Assembly: GCF_020907275.1 (NCBI RefSeq)
Contig: NZ_JAJJWI010000003.1
Coordinates: 62,001 to 126,000 of the forward strand
Reading direction: 5' to 3'
From: Pontibacter silvestris
GTDB taxonomy: Bacteria; Bacteroidota; Bacteroidia; Cytophagales; Hymenobacteraceae
DNA length: 64,000 nt
The notes beneath the pieces were generated by a model, which worked only from the letters and a program-made list of their open reading frames with translations, searched no databases and was not told the origin of the DNA. The translations under genes were made by a program, and so were the position numbers. This document shows positions 43,977-51,907 of the stretch, in pieces (the first letter of the stretch is position 1; each line of letters opens with the position of its first letter).

Positions 43977-44628
43977 ATTTATATTTCTACAAATTACTGG
44001 CAGACTGGCTACCTGTTTGTTATAAATTACTCTTTAAATTAGAATGATGTTTGGTAGGTGCTTCATGCTTGCCTTCCGTTTCCACCATTTGTCCACTACT
44101 ATTTGACTTAGTCATATTTTAATGTACATACAACAAATGTATATACATTATTAATTAAAAAAAAGTTTAGTTTGAAAAATGAAGACATAACTATTGCTGT
44201 TCCCTATCAGTCAAAAGCTTTCATAACAACAGTAGTATCGTTTTTTTAGACACAAATTGCTTCAAGAAGTACTCTTTCAGAAAGCACAAAATGAACAGTA
44301 AAAGAGATATACTTCATAAAAGTACTCCTCGTACTGATAAACATTATGAAAAGAAATTATTATTGACTTATTTTCTACTTGTAGAAAACAAGCAAAGTTG
44401 GGTTTTACTGTTACCACTTTTGATAACAATCAGGCTGCAGCTTAGAAAGCTTTCTTCTTTTACCAACACCTTAAATGTGTTTCTGCTATCACTCTGATTC
44501 TTGAACTGTTAAGGATATTAACAGTTTTTTCATATCAAAAACAGCGTGATAACATCAAGAAAGATTTATATTGTGACCTTTTAAGTTTAAAATTTACTTT
44601 TAAGACTTTATTTTAATTTACTATCCGG
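43977..44628. other. 650-base gene-free stretch between divergent genes
   Basis: It holds the promoter/operator of the nitroreductase operon (44122-44149) and presumably the promoter of the GRAS-fusion gene at its right end. No perfect TAnnTTTG box was found close to 44629. A 68-codon frame at 44291-44497 has no convincing features. Confidence 0.4.
44122..44149 (-). promoter_or_regulatory. Promoter with overlapping palindromic operator
   Basis: AATGTATATACATT (44136-44149) is a perfect 14-base palindrome and ATGTACAT (44122-44129) a second, 8-base palindrome. A perfect minus-strand -7 box, TACATTTG, occupies 44134-44141 and overlaps the first palindrome, as expected for a repressor site. It would drive the nitroreductase-pirin operon with a leader of about 150 bases. 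The regulator is not encoded nearby. Confidence 0.5.
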
Positions 44629-46770
44629 ATGATTTATAAGAATACAGCAGTTTATAACGCAGGCACCAATGAGAACCTTTTTGGCGCTTCTGCTAAGGTA
44701 ACTGCTGCCGTAACAGAGGCACTGGTAACCTTAAACAGTTACCCGGAGCCGGATGCTACTCCTCTTCGGGAGGCTCTTGCCCAAAAGCTGTCTGTTCGCT
44801 CAACACAGATAATAGTAGGCAGCGGTTCCGGTGAATTAATATCACTGCTTGTACAGGCTTACTGTTACCCATTTCATGAATCGGCTATTCTGTCTGTTAG
44901 GCCAACTTTCCCGCTTTACCAGATGGAGGCCAGGGACTTTGGGGTGCGCTATGAGGCAATATCCTTAGACAGTAGCTATAACATCCAGGTAGATGATCTG
45001 CTTTACGCAGTTAATGACAGCACCAGGCTTTGCTTTATTTCTAACCCTAATAACCCTACAGGCTCCTGCCTGTCTGTAGCAGATTTAAAAAGATTGATAC
45101 AGGAGCTTCCCGCCCATGTAACACTGGTGTTGGACGAGGCTTATATTGAATATGCCTCCTCACCTGATTTTGGCAGTGCCTTACCATTCCTACAGGAGCG
45201 TGATAACCTAGTTGTGCTACGAACCTTTTCAAAGGTGTATGGACTGGCATCACTTCGGGTAGGCTATATGGTGGCACAGGAAGCAACCATAGACAAGGTT
45301 AAACAGCTTAAGCAGCCTTTTAATGTAAATCATCTGGCACAAATAGCCGCTGCGACAGCCCTTCAGGATGAAGATTTCCTACAGTACACATTACAGGAAA
45401 CGGCAACTGGTAAGGCACACCTGCAGTCTGTTCTGGACAAACTAGGCATACAGTACTGGCCATCGGAAGGGAACTTTCTTTATGTTGATGCCGGATTGCC
45501 TGCCAGGCCGCTTTGCCAACAACTGCAGCAGCAAGGTGTACTTGTGCGGTTAGGTGAGGATTCTTTTTCCTTGCGCATAACTATCGGAACAAAAAAACAC
45601 CAGGATTACCTACACCATATTTTGAAAACAATGCTAACACCCTCTCATCTTTTAGAAGAACAGCCTTTAGCGCAAATACTTGAAACAGGTCAAGCTTTGG
45701 CAGATTCTCAAAAAGCAGACTTTAGAAGCGCTACTGAAACACTAGCTTCCTTTGCCAACAAGGCCGGAACTCCGGCAGAACGAATAGCCTTAGCTTATAC
45801 CAGAGCATTTCAGGCCTGCCAGCAAGACGGCAGCTTGTATTCCGGTAACCTGTACAGCAGCGACTTTGGCGAGTTAGATATGATCTCTGCCTTTGGCGTG
45901 TTAGTAAAGTCTACTCCACTGGTAACGTTTGGCCATATGTTCGCTAACCTGACGATAGTTAATGCTGTCGCAAATGCACAGGAAGTACATATACTTGATT
46001 TAGGAATAGGTAGTGGCGTACAATGGTTTCACTTGTTAGACCAACTTGCAGCAAGACCAGGCGGTGCTCCTAAAATACGCTTTACAGGTATCGATATTGC
46101 TGCAGCAACAGGTGCCCCAGAGCATCGCCTACAGGAAACAGGTAACAGGTTAATGCAGCATGCTGCCTCCTTAAACATTAATGCGACCTATAGTTGTATT
46201 GCTACAAAACTGGAAGAGTTTGACCTCCGAACACTGACATTCACACCTAGTGAGACACTGGTAATAAACTCAGCTCTAACGCTGCACCACATTTTTGATC
46301 AGTTGGTAAAAAGCCCGGACCAGCGGGATGGGGTGTTAAAGCAAATTAAAGCATTAAGCCCAACTGTTTTCACTTTAACAGAGCCCGACTCTGAACATAA
46401 CAAACTGGAGTTTATGCCTCGCCTGCGGGAATCGTTGCGCCACTACTATACGGTTTTTGATGTTCTAGGAACCCTGTTACCAGCAGATATGCCTGAGCGG
46501 CAGGTAATAGAGCAGGAGTTCTTTGGGAGGGAGATTATCAACGTAACATCATGTGAGGGGGCAGCACGAGTGGAGCGCCATGAGCGTAATGAAGCCTGGC
46601 AGCGACGCCTGACAAGGTTAGGTTTTATTCCTTACGAGGAACAAGATATGGCTGAAGATCTAATATATGCGCTGCGCCTGCATGAGAACTTTACCTTGGT
46701 GCCTAATGGAGCTGGTTATACATTGCATTGGAAAGGAACGCCTGTCATTTCTTCTACTGCCTGGGTATAG
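44629..46770 (+). CDS. HisC-like aminotransferase fused to a GRAS-domain methyltransferase-like protein
   Basis: 713 residues, two domains. Residues 1-345 form a fold-type I PLP aminotransferase closest to histidinol-phosphate aminotransferase: NAGTNENLFGAS, SNPNNPTG, LDEAYIEY, and K202 in TFSKVYGLASLRVGY as the Schiff-base lysine. Residues 355-713 carry every landmark of a GRAS domain: the helical LHRI-type region ending GTPAERIALAYTRAF, then TFGHMFANLTIVNAV before VHILDLGIGSGVQW (453-466, the VHIID motif), ARPGGAPKIRFTGIDI, ETGNRLMQHAASL, LHHIFD, CEGAARVERHE (R647-E652) and a terminal SAW motif with W712. Bacterial GRAS proteins are predicted Rossmann methyltransferases. The joint activity is unknown: an amine made by transamination might be methylated. 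Single gene with its own terminator. Confidence 0.93.
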   Translation: MIYKNTAVYNAGTNENLFGASAKVTAAVTEALVTLNSYPEPDATPLREALAQKLSVRSTQIIVGSGSGELISLLVQAYCYPFHESAILSVRPTFPLYQMEARDFGVRYEAISLDSSYNIQVDDLLYAVNDSTRLCFISNPNNPTGSCLSVADLKRLIQELPAHVTLVLDEAYIEYASSPDFGSALPFLQERDNLVVLRTFSKVYGLASLRVGYMVAQEATIDKVKQLKQPFNVNHLAQIAAATALQDEDFLQYTLQETATGKAHLQSVLDKLGIQYWPSEGNFLYVDAGLPARPLCQQLQQQGVLVRLGEDSFSLRITIGTKKHQDYLHHILKTMLTPSHLLEEQPLAQILETGQALADSQKADFRSATETLASFANKAGTPAERIALAYTRAFQACQQDGSLYSGNLYSSDFGELDMISAFGVLVKSTPLVTFGHMFANLTIVNAVANAQEVHILDLGIGSGVQWFHLLDQLAARPGGAPKIRFTGIDIAAATGAPEHRLQETGNRLMQHAASLNINATYSCIATKLEEFDLRTLTFTPSETLVINSALTLHHIFDQLVKSPDQRDGVLKQIKALSPTVFTLTEPDSEHNKLEFMPRLRESLRHYYTVFDVLGTLLPADMPERQVIEQEFFGREIINVTSCEGAARVERHERNEAWQRRLTRLGFIPYEEQDMAEDLIYALRLHENFTLVPNGAGYTLHWKGTPVISSTAWV

Positions 46771-46783
46771 CAGCATGAATAGT

Positions 46784-46823
46784 AAACCACCAACAGTTAT
46801 TGATGGATAACCGTTGGTGGTTT
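46784..46823. terminator. Bidirectional terminator between convergent genes
   Basis: Seventeen pairs (46784-46800 with 46807-46823), including one position that pairs as G-T on the minus strand and is mismatched on the plus. It separates the GRAS-fusion gene from the NUDIX gene. Confidence 0.8.
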
Positions 46824-46825
46824 AT

Positions 46826-47389
46826 TCAGAAACTAAGCTTTTTAAGTGCCAGAAGGCTTAATGCAACAGAACCAGAAACGCTAACTTCACCATTCAGAAT
46901 CATGTTTTCAACATCTTCCAGCGGCACTCTCAGCACCTCAATATTTTCAGTTTCATCCAAGTCCTGTTCTGCCACCTTCCGCACATTTTTAGCCAGAAAA
47001 AAATAAATTTTATTTGTGTCTTTGGTAGGATTATCAATCACTTCTAAAACTAACTCTATTTCATCAGAAGTGTACCCTGTTTCTTCCAACAACTCACGTT
47101 TAGCCGCCTCTACAGGCACATCCTCTCCCTCATCTATTACGCCTCCTGGCAATTCGATAAATATACCTGCAGCTGCATGCTTGTACTGCCGCACAAACAG
47201 CACGTGGTTATCTTCTGTAACCGGAAAAGTCAACACAACATTAGGCCGCACGCTCACATAGTAATCATCCAACACCATTCCGTTTGGCAGTTCAACTTCG
47301 TCACGTCTAAGCTTATACCACTTCTCATTAAATACCAGTTCAGATTTTAGTACTTTCCAGGGTTTCGGAGTTTGTTGTGTTTCTTTCAT
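46826..47389 (-). CDS. NUDIX hydrolase, ADP-ribose pyrophosphatase-like
   Basis: 187 residues. The Nudix box reads GGVIDEGEDVPVEAAKRELLEETGY, fitting GX5EX7REUXEEXGU. The layout, with an N-terminal beta sheet (WKVLKSELVFNEKWYKLRRDEV) and FFLAKNVRKV after the box, is that of ADP-ribose/NUDT5-like pyrophosphatases that hydrolyse nucleoside diphosphate sugars. Which substrate it uses is not clear. Given the sugar cluster next door, an NDP-sugar is possible but unproven. Confidence 0.93.
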   Translation of the reverse strand: MKETQQTPKPWKVLKSELVFNEKWYKLRRDEVELPNGMVLDDYYVSVRPNVVLTFPVTEDNHVLFVRQYKHAAAGIFIELPGGVIDEGEDVPVEAAKRELLEETGYTSDEIELVLEVIDNPTKDTNKIYFFLAKNVRKVAEQDLDETENIEVLRVPLEDVENMILNGEVSVSGSVALSLLALKKLSF

Positions 47390-47442
47390 GTTGAATTATG
47401 TTGATATTGCAGCTGTTGGAAGAGCAATATAGCATAAAAAAT

Positions 47443-47470
47443 ACGCCTGCTATTAAGTAATAGCAGGCGT
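47443..47470 (-). terminator. Terminator of the methyltransferase gene
   Basis: Perfect 13-bp arms (ACGCCTGCTATTA) with a tiny loop, then AT6 on the minus strand. It lies 25 bases past the stop at 47495. Confidence 0.85.
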
Positions 47471-47494
47471 GGCAGCATTATTTAAGGTGAGAAT

Positions 47495-48325
47495 TTATTT
47501 TTTATCGTCTGATTCTGATACCATATATTCGTTTTTACTGCCAACTTTTTCCTGAACAGCCTCCTGCCAGTCTAAGCCTACAGCAGAAAGATACTCTGAC
47601 TGGTTCCATTGCTGATGCTGTCTAAGTTCTTCATCAACCTCACAAATATAAATTTCATGCCCGGGGCGACTGGTAACTTTTAAGCCGCAGGAACGCATCA
47701 TTGCTTCGATGCAGGCGTGGTTCGGAGCCCACCAATTGGTCAGGTCACCAGCCATCTTTTTTTCAATGAAAGCCATTTTAGGCCAACTATTCTCCAGCAT
47801 GTGCACTCTATCATGTATGCCAATATCCTCCGGGGTAGCTTTATTTTCCTCTCCTGGCATAGTTAGCGTTTGAAACACCATCATCTTTCTTGTCTTCTGA
47901 GACAGTATGTCCAGCGAAAGCAATGGGTAACGCAAGTGATAAAGCACTCCCATGTACCAGATCAGGTCAAACTGACGGTCAAGGCGTGCTACATCATATA
48001 CCTGCATTTGTTTAAACTCAATCTTGTCATCAAGCCCAAACTGTTTTGCCGCCCACATCGCCTGTGTCAGATAATGAGGATCTACATCAATACCTAATAC
48101 ATTAGCACCTCGCTTAGCAAGCTCTATAGAGTAAAAACCAGCGTTACAACCTATATCCAGCACATTCCATCCTGATAAATCCGTTGGAATACTGTTTTCT
48201 AACTCCTGCCACTTAAAAGAAGGGAAGTTTCCTAACCTGTGGTTAGGTGCTGTCTGCTCTCCTCCCGGTAAATGTAAGTTATGAAACCATGGCCCAAGCT
48301 GTTCTATCTCCTGCTGTATATCCAT
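47495..48325 (-). CDS. CmoB-like SAM-dependent methyltransferase (TIGR04290-like)
   Basis: 276 residues. The class I SAM-binding motif is VLDIGCNAGFYSIELAKRGA, followed by VLGIDVDPHYLTQAMWAAK (acidic residue for ribose) and FDLIWYMGVLYHLRYPLLSLD, as in CmoB-like enzymes. From memory the protein fits the TIGR04290 family, which occurs next to CgeB-like and glycosyltransferase genes; I cannot verify that here. It is the last gene in this direction of the sugar cluster but is separated from it by a strong hairpin, so it may be read from its own promoter. A likely role is O- or C-methylation of the sugar product. Confidence 0.88.
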   Translation of the reverse strand: MDIQQEIEQLGPWFHNLHLPGGEQTAPNHRLGNFPSFKWQELENSIPTDLSGWNVLDIGCNAGFYSIELAKRGANVLGIDVDPHYLTQAMWAAKQFGLDDKIEFKQMQVYDVARLDRQFDLIWYMGVLYHLRYPLLSLDILSQKTRKMMVFQTLTMPGEENKATPEDIGIHDRVHMLENSWPKMAFIEKKMAGDLTNWWAPNHACIEAMMRSCGLKVTSRPGHEIYICEVDEELRQHQQWNQSEYLSAVGLDWQEAVQEKVGSKNEYMVSESDDKK

Positions 48326-48385
48326 TAATTATAATGCGTAAATAATGTAATAAGTATATGTATTTTCGGTTAATCGTTAATCGTA

Positions 48386-48452
48386 AAAAAAAGTTGCGTT
48401 GGTTAAGTTACTGGTACTTTAGCTCAGTAACTTAACCAACGCAACTTTTTTT
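48386..48452 (-). terminator. 28-bp perfect hairpin terminator at the end of the sugar cluster
   Basis: Arms 48386-48413 and 48425-48452 are perfectly complementary over 28 pairs, with an 11-base loop. The minus-strand end carries T7. It lies just 5 bases past the stop codon of the third CgeB gene (48458). Confidence 0.88.
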
Positions 48453-48457
48453 AAGTA

Positions 48458-49582
48458 TTAGGAAATAAAGCTTTTAACAGCAGTTCCTTCTCCATCAGCT
48501 GTTGATAAAGAATCGTTGTTTATTGTCATCAGCTCGTGCGCATAACTCTCCAGTTCCTGTGCACGGTGTGCGGCTGTATGCTTAGAAAGTACCTTTTGGC
48601 GAGCAAGCTCACCTATAGATTTACGTTGAGATTTACACATTTCCCGCAGATAGCATAAGGTATCTTTAGCTGATTTAGCAACTAAAATTTCCTTATCCAG
48701 CTCAAAGATAGTTTCAAGGCCATCCCAATAGTCTGAGATTATTGGTGTGCCACAGGCTGCAGCTTCAAACAGACGCACACTTGGTGAGTAACCAGCCTTA
48801 ACCATATCAGCACGGGTAACATTTAACGTATAGCGCTGGCTGTTATAGAACCGACGGTGTTCCAATGGAGGCAAATGCTCTGAATAGGCTGTGTTAGCAG
48901 GCCATTGTATCTCTTTCGGATATTGAGGCCCAACCACTACAAAGCGTCCTCTGTCCCACTGTCTTGCAGCATCAAGCATTAATTTCTCTAATGGAGGCTG
49001 GCGATCTTCCGAATAAGTACCCAGATAACCTAAGTCCCATACTGTTTCCTGGTACTCCGGAAAGTACAGCTCCTGATCAACAGCACAATATAAAGGGCGA
49101 GCCATTGGTGAGCCATATTTTTGTTCCAGCAGATCGAGTGTAGGACCGCCAGTAAACGACAGGTACAGATCATACTGAGGAATCAGCGTAGGGTTAAGGT
49201 ACTCATAATCCTGGCGCTCCAGTTTTGCCAGTGTTACCGGTGTGTCAATATCATAAAAGGCTTTGATGCCTTTTGCAGTTTTAATAACCCACTTTCCAAC
49301 CTGCACGCCATCGGGTACATAAGACCCTACTATAACCATATCCGCTTCACGAACATGTTCTGTAAATCGGTTTTCTAGGTCTTCCAATGAAACATAAAGT
49401 TCGGTTTTGCAAAACTGTGGGTTAGGTAAGTCACGGTTGCCGGCATACCACGCCACATCTCTCTCCAAAAACAACACATTATGACCAACTTTATTTAGCT
49501 CGCGAACCAAACCGCGATAGGTAGTGGCGTGGCCATTGCCCCAGGATGATGTGATCGAAAGACCAATAATTACTATATTCAT
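48458..49582 (-). CDS. CgeB-like glycosyltransferase (third of three)
   Basis: 374 residues, a GT-B-fold glycosyltransferase of the CgeB family. N-terminal GLSITSSWGNGHATTYRGLVRELNKVGHNV is the acceptor side with its Gly-rich loop; the C-terminal donor domain has AGYSPSVRLFEAAACGTPIISDYWDGLETIFELDKEILVA. It also shows FYDIDTPVTLAKLERQDYEYL, shared with its upstream neighbour. Its start ATG overlaps the stop of gene 49579-50685 by four bases (ATGA), so translation is coupled. In Bacillus CgeB helps decorate the outer spore surface; here only sugar transfer to a glycan is inferred. Confidence 0.9.
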   Translation of the reverse strand: MNIVIIGLSITSSWGNGHATTYRGLVRELNKVGHNVLFLERDVAWYAGNRDLPNPQFCKTELYVSLEDLENRFTEHVREADMVIVGSYVPDGVQVGKWVIKTAKGIKAFYDIDTPVTLAKLERQDYEYLNPTLIPQYDLYLSFTGGPTLDLLEQKYGSPMARPLYCAVDQELYFPEYQETVWDLGYLGTYSEDRQPPLEKLMLDAARQWDRGRFVVVGPQYPKEIQWPANTAYSEHLPPLEHRRFYNSQRYTLNVTRADMVKAGYSPSVRLFEAAACGTPIISDYWDGLETIFELDKEILVAKSAKDTLCYLREMCKSQRKSIGELARQKVLSKHTAAHRAQELESYAHELMTINNDSLSTADGEGTAVKSFIS

Positions 49583-50685
49583 GCTACTGCCTCCTTTTGT
49601 TGTTTCACTTTTGCATATAATAACGTTTCTAATTGCTCTGCTCTATGGCTATAGGTATGGGCCGAAAGAACTTTCCTATAGGCTGCCTCGCCAATTGCCT
49701 TTGCGTTCTCCTCTGTCAGCTCTGCAAGTATAGCCACTACATCGTCTCCCGTTTTAGCTACCATAATTTCCTTTCCGGGCTCAAAGAATAAGTCTATCCC
49801 CTCCCAGTAATCTGTTATGATACAGGCACCAGCTCCCGCTGCTTCAAACACGCGTGTAGCAGGAGAAAAACCGTAACGGGCCATACTTTCACGGCTTATG
49901 TTAAGAACGGCTTTTGGAGTGCAGTTAAAAGCATTGTGGTCTTTTGTATAAACGTGGCCAATGTACTTTACGTTTTCACTCATCGGCTTATCGCCCCAGC
50001 CACTGCCCCCTATCATAAATGTCTTACCCGGTGTTGCCGTTGCAGGCTTCAGAAAGAAGTCCTCTACACGTGCTTCACGGTCAGGCAATCGATTGCCCAA
50101 AAAAGCCAGATCACATTCGAAACGTGTATCAGAGGCAACAGGAAAATGTGTGGCAGTATCCAGTGCGTTATAAATGGGCACACACTTCTTAGCTCCCAAT
50201 GTCTTATATGCATTTACTACGGGGTCTCCACCGCCATACGTCAGAATCATGTCGTACTGCGGAATCAATTGCAGGAACTGATCTTCGGCATTATTATGTA
50301 CCCGATCAAGTGTGGCTGGTGCATCCACATCCCAAAACACCACTAGGCGCTCATCGGTCTGTAATTTCAGCACTTCACGCTCCAGCAATTCATCAAAAAC
50401 ACCCACACCACTGGCTTTTACCACCATGTCAGCCGCTGCTGCTTTTTCTAAGCAGGCATACACGGCCTCTTCCGTAGCTTCGTAAACAACTACTTTGGCC
50501 CAGTCTGGATCTGGTATATCCCTGTTCTGTTGACGATCATAAGCATCGGGCTCATAAAAAGTGACCTTATGGCCGCGCTCGTTCAGCGCTCTGATTATAC
50601 CACGATAATATGTTGCTGCTCCGTTCCAGTAAGCAGAAACAAGGCTTGAACCAAAGAAAGCAATATCAAGTTTATTATTCTTCAT
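49579..50685 (-). CDS. CgeB-like glycosyltransferase (second of three)
   Basis: 368 residues, related to both neighbours. It has AFFGSSLVSAYWNGAATYYRGIIRALNERGHKV, FWDVDAPATLDRVHN (the acidic motif shared with the third copy) and ARYGFSPATRVFEAAGAGACIITDYWEGIDLFFEPGKEIMVA. The donor site pattern E-A-A-x-x-G is preserved. It overlaps the first copy by 11 bases and the third by 4 bases. Acts, by inference, after the first transferase on the same acceptor. Confidence 0.9.
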   Translation of the reverse strand: MKNNKLDIAFFGSSLVSAYWNGAATYYRGIIRALNERGHKVTFYEPDAYDRQQNRDIPDPDWAKVVVYEATEEAVYACLEKAAAADMVVKASGVGVFDELLEREVLKLQTDERLVVFWDVDAPATLDRVHNNAEDQFLQLIPQYDMILTYGGGDPVVNAYKTLGAKKCVPIYNALDTATHFPVASDTRFECDLAFLGNRLPDREARVEDFFLKPATATPGKTFMIGGSGWGDKPMSENVKYIGHVYTKDHNAFNCTPKAVLNISRESMARYGFSPATRVFEAAGAGACIITDYWEGIDLFFEPGKEIMVAKTGDDVVAILAELTEENAKAIGEAAYRKVLSAHTYSHRAEQLETLLYAKVKQQKEAVA

Positions 50686-51814
50686 GCAGAACTTGTTCTT
50701 TTTGTACGAGATAAATTTTAGAAGAGTCTATACCTAGCTCTTCACAAACTTTCTCCAGCTCATCTACACGATGAGCGCATGTGTGTCGGTTATTTATTGT
50801 TTGCAGGCCATGCTCCGCCAGTTCCTTTGCTTTATCAGCGTCTGAAAGTATGGTTTGCAAATGTTTTTTCATTTCTTCTCCAGTACGGGCTACCAGAAAG
50901 TCCTCGCCTGGTGTGAAAAGATTCTCAGCATCATCCCACGGGGAGGAGATAAGCGGAATACCACAAGCCATTGCCTCAAACGGACGAATAGTAGGTATAC
51001 CTGGCAGCGCCTCCACATAAGGTCTGCGTGGTACGTGTACTGTTACTTTATGTTTCGCAAATTCTTCAGCAGCTTTATAATTTGGCAGCCATCCACCATA
51101 TTCTATTCCGGCATCGGCTAAAGCTTTTCTGGCGTGTTCCGGATACCGAACACCATATATCTTAGCTTTTAAGCCCAGCTCTTTCACAGGGTTGATCAGA
51201 AACTCATGCAATTCAGCTGTTCTTTCCTCATCGCCCCAGTTACCGATCCAAACCAGGTCTCCCTCATAGGGCTTACGCTCATGCGGGTAAAACACAGAAG
51301 TATCCGCCGCTTCATGCCAGGTCCAGGCTTTTTCAGTCCACCCCTCTTTCAGGTACAGGTCACGTATTACCTGTCCGAATGCAAGTACACCATCGTAGTT
51401 ACTAAGGTCGTACTTGGCCATGCTTTCACGCTCTGTTATAGCGCGATGATGTGTATCGTGAAATAGTAGCTTATAGTCACTTTCTTTGCTGTGTTCCCCT
51501 ACCCGCTTTACCAGTTCATGCTCACTCCATTCGTGTACCAGTACCAAGTCTGCACCTTTCAGTTCTTTATCAAGATCTAAGGTATCCAGTGTGTAAAAGT
51601 TAGTACTGACATTCGGATAATAGGTTTTCAGCTCTTCCAGTTTCCCCTCACCATATCCCTCAATCAGGTTTTGTAAGCTCCAGCCGTCCTTTGGCTCATA
51701 TACTTTTACCTGGTGGCCCCTCTCCTCAAGCTCCCGCACAACGCCACGTAAGAAGTGAGCGTTTCCGTGGTTCCAGTCAGAAAGTATTGAGTGGTAGAAA
51801 AGAGTAATATTCAT
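50675..51814 (-). CDS. CgeB-like glycosyltransferase (first of three)
   Basis: 379 residues from ATG 51814 (an in-frame Met 16 codons upstream is at 51862, in a stretch of non-conserved sequence). It shares the CgeB layout: LFYHSILSDWNHGNAHFLRGVVRELEERGHQV, LLFHDTHHRAITERESMAKYDLSNYDGVLAFG, then EALPGIPTIRPFEAMACGIPLISSPWDDAENLFTPGEDFLVA. It is the least similar of the three, with HH in place of the D-x-D acceptor motif, so it may use a different sugar or acceptor. The next gene starts 11 bases before its stop. Confidence 0.88.
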   Translation of the reverse strand: MNITLFYHSILSDWNHGNAHFLRGVVRELEERGHQVKVYEPKDGWSLQNLIEGYGEGKLEELKTYYPNVSTNFYTLDTLDLDKELKGADLVLVHEWSEHELVKRVGEHSKESDYKLLFHDTHHRAITERESMAKYDLSNYDGVLAFGQVIRDLYLKEGWTEKAWTWHEAADTSVFYPHERKPYEGDLVWIGNWGDEERTAELHEFLINPVKELGLKAKIYGVRYPEHARKALADAGIEYGGWLPNYKAAEEFAKHKVTVHVPRRPYVEALPGIPTIRPFEAMACGIPLISSPWDDAENLFTPGEDFLVARTGEEMKKHLQTILSDADKAKELAEHGLQTINNRHTCAHRVDELEKVCEELGIDSSKIYLVQKEQVLHEE

Positions 51815-51907
51815 TGAGTTTTCTCGCTTAAATAAAAATAGTGATTGACAATAATCAACCACTTACAAGTTTTTGCTGTGGTTTAAATATAAATAAAAAA
51901 AGAATAA

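Noticed and set aside
44291..44497. 68-codon plus-strand frame upstream of the GRAS-fusion gene
   Set aside because: Basic, Leu-rich, no start-site support; AT-rich DNA often yields such frames.
44629..45665. Annotating the first half as hisC of histidine biosynthesis
   Set aside because: No other his genes are near and the protein continues into a GRAS domain, so a histidine-pathway role is not supported.
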